A stretch of 64,000 nucleotides of DNA from an uncultured Flavobacteriales bacterium. GTDB lineage: Bacteria > Bacteroidota > Bacteroidia > Flavobacteriales_D > Crocinitomicaceae. The position numbers and the translations under genes are program-made. Shown here piece after piece: positions 61,786 to 64,000 of the stretch. How positions within the stretch are numbered: the stretch's first letter is position 1; every line of letters begins with the position of its first letter. The notes beneath the pieces were generated by a model, which ran no database searches, was not told where the DNA came from, and saw nothing but the letters and a program-made list of their open reading frames with translations. The stretch covers positions 1 through 64,000 of the forward strand of contig CAJQPA010000011.1 in the NCBI GenBank assembly GCA_905480145.1, given 5' to 3'.

Positions 61786-63138
61786 ATGCAGTTCGAGTTA
61801 ACAAAAGAATTTCTTGAGATTTTAATTTCCGCAATAGAGCGGGAGAATTTGAGTTGGATTAAAGAAAATGTTTGCGAACTCCATGATGCTGATATCACTG
61901 ACATTCTCGATGAATTAGAAACTGCCGAAGCGTCTTATTTATATAATTTCTTAGACGAAGAAACACAAGGAGACATCCTAATGGACTTGGATGAAGATCT
62001 TCGTCAAAATTTGATTCAGTCATTTTCTACTAAAGAAATTGCTGAGCAAATAGAACAGTTAGACTCTGATGATGCGGCTGATTTTATGAGTGAGCTTCCA
62101 AAGGAGCAAGTTGAAGAAATCATCTCTCAAATCTCTAACGATGAAACGGCTGAAGATATAGTTGACCTGCTAAATTATGATCCTGATACTGCAGGTGGGT
62201 TAATGCAGAAGGAATTCATGCAAGTAAATGCCAATTGGCCTGTGAATCGATGCATTGTTCAATTAAGAAAGCAAGCAGAGTCTGTTGAAAAAATATTCAC
62301 AATATACGTTGTAGACGAACAGAATAAGTTGTTAGGTTTTTTATCGCTTAAAAGACTTTTATTTGCGAAACCAGATACGGCAATTGCCGATTTGTACCAG
62401 GACAAAAATGTGATTTCAGTTAAAACTGGTGAAGAGAGTGAAGATGTCGCAAAAACAATGGAAAAATACGATCTGGTTTCCATTCCCGTTGTTGATCTTC
62501 AAAATAAATTGGTAGGTAGAATTACAATTGATGATGTTGTTGATGTCATTAAAGATGAGGCAGAGAAAGATTTTCAGATGGCTTCAGGTATTTCTGAGAA
62601 CATTGAATCTGATGATTCCATTTGGAAAATGTTTCGTGCAAGAATGCCCTGGTTGCTGATAGGATTAATGGGGGGGGTTTTCGGTGCGCAAGTAATTTCA
62701 GGATTCGAAGGGGGTATAAGTGAGGTGCCTGCTTTGGCATTTTTCATTCCTTTAATAACGGCCATGGGAGGAAATGTCGGCGTACAATCTTCTGCAATCG
62801 TTGTACAATCTTTAGCAAGAGGTACCGATCAATTCGGGTCGATCCTGCAGAAAATTGGAAAGGAAACATTAGTAGCGTTAGCTAACGGTGCTGTTCTTTC
62901 CATTATTATTTATGGAATAGCCTATATTTTTGAAGGACCTACTTTGGGGACAGTCGTAAGTTTATCACTTTTCACTGTTATTCTTTTTGCCGGAGTATTT
63001 GGAACCTTGATTCCATTATTGTTAGATAAATACAAAATTGATCCTGCCCTTGCGACAGGTCCATTTATTACTACTCTAAATGACGTCCTTGGAATTTTCA
63101 TTTACCTCACGATTGGCGTATTATTTTTTGGATTATAA
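61786..63138 (+). CDS. mgtE: magnesium transporter MgtE
   Basis: Mg2+-gated channel of the inner membrane. 450 aa: N domain of superhelical repeats (about 1-125), two CBS domains (about 130-250), a connecting helix and a C-terminal five-helix pore with PALAFFIPLITAMGGNVGVQSSAIV and the DPALATGPFITTLNDVLG signature. The start is set by the promoter box at 61763-61770. The next gene begins at the base after its stop. Confidence 0.96.
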   Translation: MQFELTKEFLEILISAIERENLSWIKENVCELHDADITDILDELETAEASYLYNFLDEETQGDILMDLDEDLRQNLIQSFSTKEIAEQIEQLDSDDAADFMSELPKEQVEEIISQISNDETAEDIVDLLNYDPDTAGGLMQKEFMQVNANWPVNRCIVQLRKQAESVEKIFTIYVVDEQNKLLGFLSLKRLLFAKPDTAIADLYQDKNVISVKTGEESEDVAKTMEKYDLVSIPVVDLQNKLVGRITIDDVVDVIKDEAEKDFQMASGISENIESDDSIWKMFRARMPWLLIGLMGGVFGAQVISGFEGGISEVPALAFFIPLITAMGGNVGVQSSAIVVQSLARGTDQFGSILQKIGKETLVALANGAVLSIIIYGIAYIFEGPTLGTVVSLSLFTVILFAGVFGTLIPLLLDKYKIDPALATGPFITTLNDVLGIFIYLTIGVLFFGL

Positions 63139-64000
63139 ATGAAAGTCCTTTTCATCGATTCTGTTCATCGCATTTTGGAAGAAAGACTTCTTTCATCACA
63201 ATTCATTTGTGTAAACGGCACCCACCTATCCAAAGAACAATGCCAAGACATCGCTTCTGATTTCGAAGGTATTGTTGTTCGTTCCCGTTTTAAAATGGAT
63301 CAGGAATTCCTTGCTCACTTTCCACAATTGAAATTTATTGCACGATCAGGTGCAGGAATGGAGAACATTGACATCCATTATTGTGAAGAAAGAAATATTC
63401 ACCTATTTAATGCACCAGAGGGAAATAGAAATGCAGTAGGAGAACATGCAATTGGAATGCTTTTGACACTCTTCAATAGAATTCATTTGGCGAATACGGA
63501 GGTAAGAAATGGTAAATGGGATAGAGAAGGGAATCGAGGAATTGAGCTTGAAGGAAAAACCGTTGGGCTAATTGGTTATGGAAATAACGGTAAAGCTTTT
63601 GCTCAAAAACTAAGTGGCTTTGATGTTCGCATATTAGCTTACGACAAATACAAAAGTGGTTTTAGCGATGCCTTTGTTTCAGAGTCAACACTTCAAAATA
63701 TTTATCAAAACTGTGATGTGCTGAGTTTCCACATTCCTCAGAATGAAGAAACCATTTACTTTGGGAATAATGAATTCTTTGAATCATTTAAAAAAAGTAT
63801 TTACCTCATCAACCTTTCTCGCGGGAAGGTAGTCGAAACAAGTGCTCTAGTAAAAGCGATAAAAGCCAACAAAGTGCTTGGTGCTTGCCTGGATGTTTTG
63901 GAATATGAGAAAACAAGTTTTGAGTCTTTTTTTGATCAAGAATTAAACTCTGATTTTAAGTATTTATTGGATTCTGACAAAACCTTGTTTACACCGCATG
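63139..64000 (+). CDS. D-isomer 2-hydroxyacid dehydrogenase, truncated by window end
   Basis: SerA-like dehydrogenase; only the first 287 residues are in the window, with no frameshift. N-terminal catalytic domain with FIARSGAGMENID, NAPEGNRNAVGEHAIGMLL, the NAD-binding loop VGLIGYGNNGKAFAQKL and the catalytic Arg in NLSRGKVVET. The window ends at TLFTPH, just where the catalytic His of the family is expected. It begins at the base after the mgtE stop, so the two are co-transcribed. Substrate (phosphoglycerate or other 2-hydroxyacid) not determined. Confidence 0.9.
   Translation, partial: MKVLFIDSVHRILEERLLSSQFICVNGTHLSKEQCQDIASDFEGIVVRSRFKMDQEFLAHFPQLKFIARSGAGMENIDIHYCEERNIHLFNAPEGNRNAVGEHAIGMLLTLFNRIHLANTEVRNGKWDREGNRGIELEGKTVGLIGYGNNGKAFAQKLSGFDVRILAYDKYKSGFSDAFVSESTLQNIYQNCDVLSFHIPQNEETIYFGNNEFFESFKKSIYLINLSRGKVVETSALVKAIKANKVLGACLDVLEYEKTSFESFFDQELNSDFKYLLDSDKTLFTPH

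Noticed and set aside
1-64000. tRNA, rRNA, CRISPR, insertion sequence, phage or defence genes
   Set aside because: All intergenic stretches were read; none folds as a tRNA, no direct-repeat array or terminal inverted repeats were seen, and no transposase, integrase or defence-like protein is encoded.

Overview
The window is about 64 kb of AT-rich core chromosome from a member of the Bacteroidota, most likely order Flavobacteriales. A Crocinitomicaceae/Fluviicola-like lineage is a reasonable but unproven guess. Four things support this. Type IX secretion sorting domains occur at protein ends. Upstream regions carry the Bacteroidetes promoter box TAnnTTTG and almost no Shine-Dalgarno sequence. 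The respiratory chain runs through alternative complex III (ActABCDEF) next to coxBA. The gene pairs (mrp-nfu, prs-rplY, rnpA-ctp, mgtE-dehydrogenase) are typical of the phylum. I see no rRNA, tRNA, CRISPR array, insertion sequence or prophage. No gap exceeds 300 bases; the longest are 57400-57694 and 15708-15969, and both carry regulatory-looking structure.

Layout: 0-1.7 kb, hflX and a four-helix membrane protein. 1.8-6.1 kb, two secreted amidohydrolase-family genes with one intact and two degenerate active sites. 6.2-12.8 kb, superoxide dismutase, a secreted unknown, the Fe-S carriers mrp and nfu, lipoproteins, a serine hydrolase, lipB and a thioesterase. 12.9-15.7 kb, a glycosyltransferase and an LTA-synthase-like phosphoglycerol transferase for the envelope. 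16-18.5 kb, a membrane pyrophosphatase with an unusual Cys-rich tail. 18.6-24.6 kb, psd, a DUF983 gene and the fatty-acid operon yceD-rpmF-plsX-fabH-accB-accC. 24.7-30.3 kb, pdxA, pepA, a lipoprotein and a YgiQ radical SAM enzyme. 30.4-39.5 kb, a secreted amidase, rplY, prs, cvpA, a YceI-like lipoprotein, rseP and a DUF4412 protein. 39.5-45.3 kb, a DUF1501/DUF1800 pair, queG, a transglutaminase-like protein and ruvB. 45.3-57.4 kb, one long actABCDEF-coxBA operon. 57.7-64 kb, a SPOR-like protein, rnpA, a C-terminal processing protease, an O-antigen ligase, mgtE and a truncated 2-hydroxyacid dehydrogenase.

The genes fit a free-living aerobe. Menaquinol is oxidised by ActABCDEF, electrons pass through cytochrome c domains to an A1-type oxidase, and the pyrophosphatase adds an ion gradient from biosynthetic PPi. 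Fatty acids, phosphatidylethanolamine (psd), lipoate (lipB) and envelope glycan or phosphoglycerol chemistry are clustered here. No unknown multi-gene system is evident. The most unusual signals are the Cys-rich tail of the pyrophosphatase; a near-identical 21/22-bp palindromic element upstream of both sodA and the pyrophosphatase; an inverted promoter duplication in the same 262-bp region; a helix-hairpin-helix domain on ActC; and two genes whose promoter box sits only 4 nt from the ATG, predicting leaderless mRNAs.
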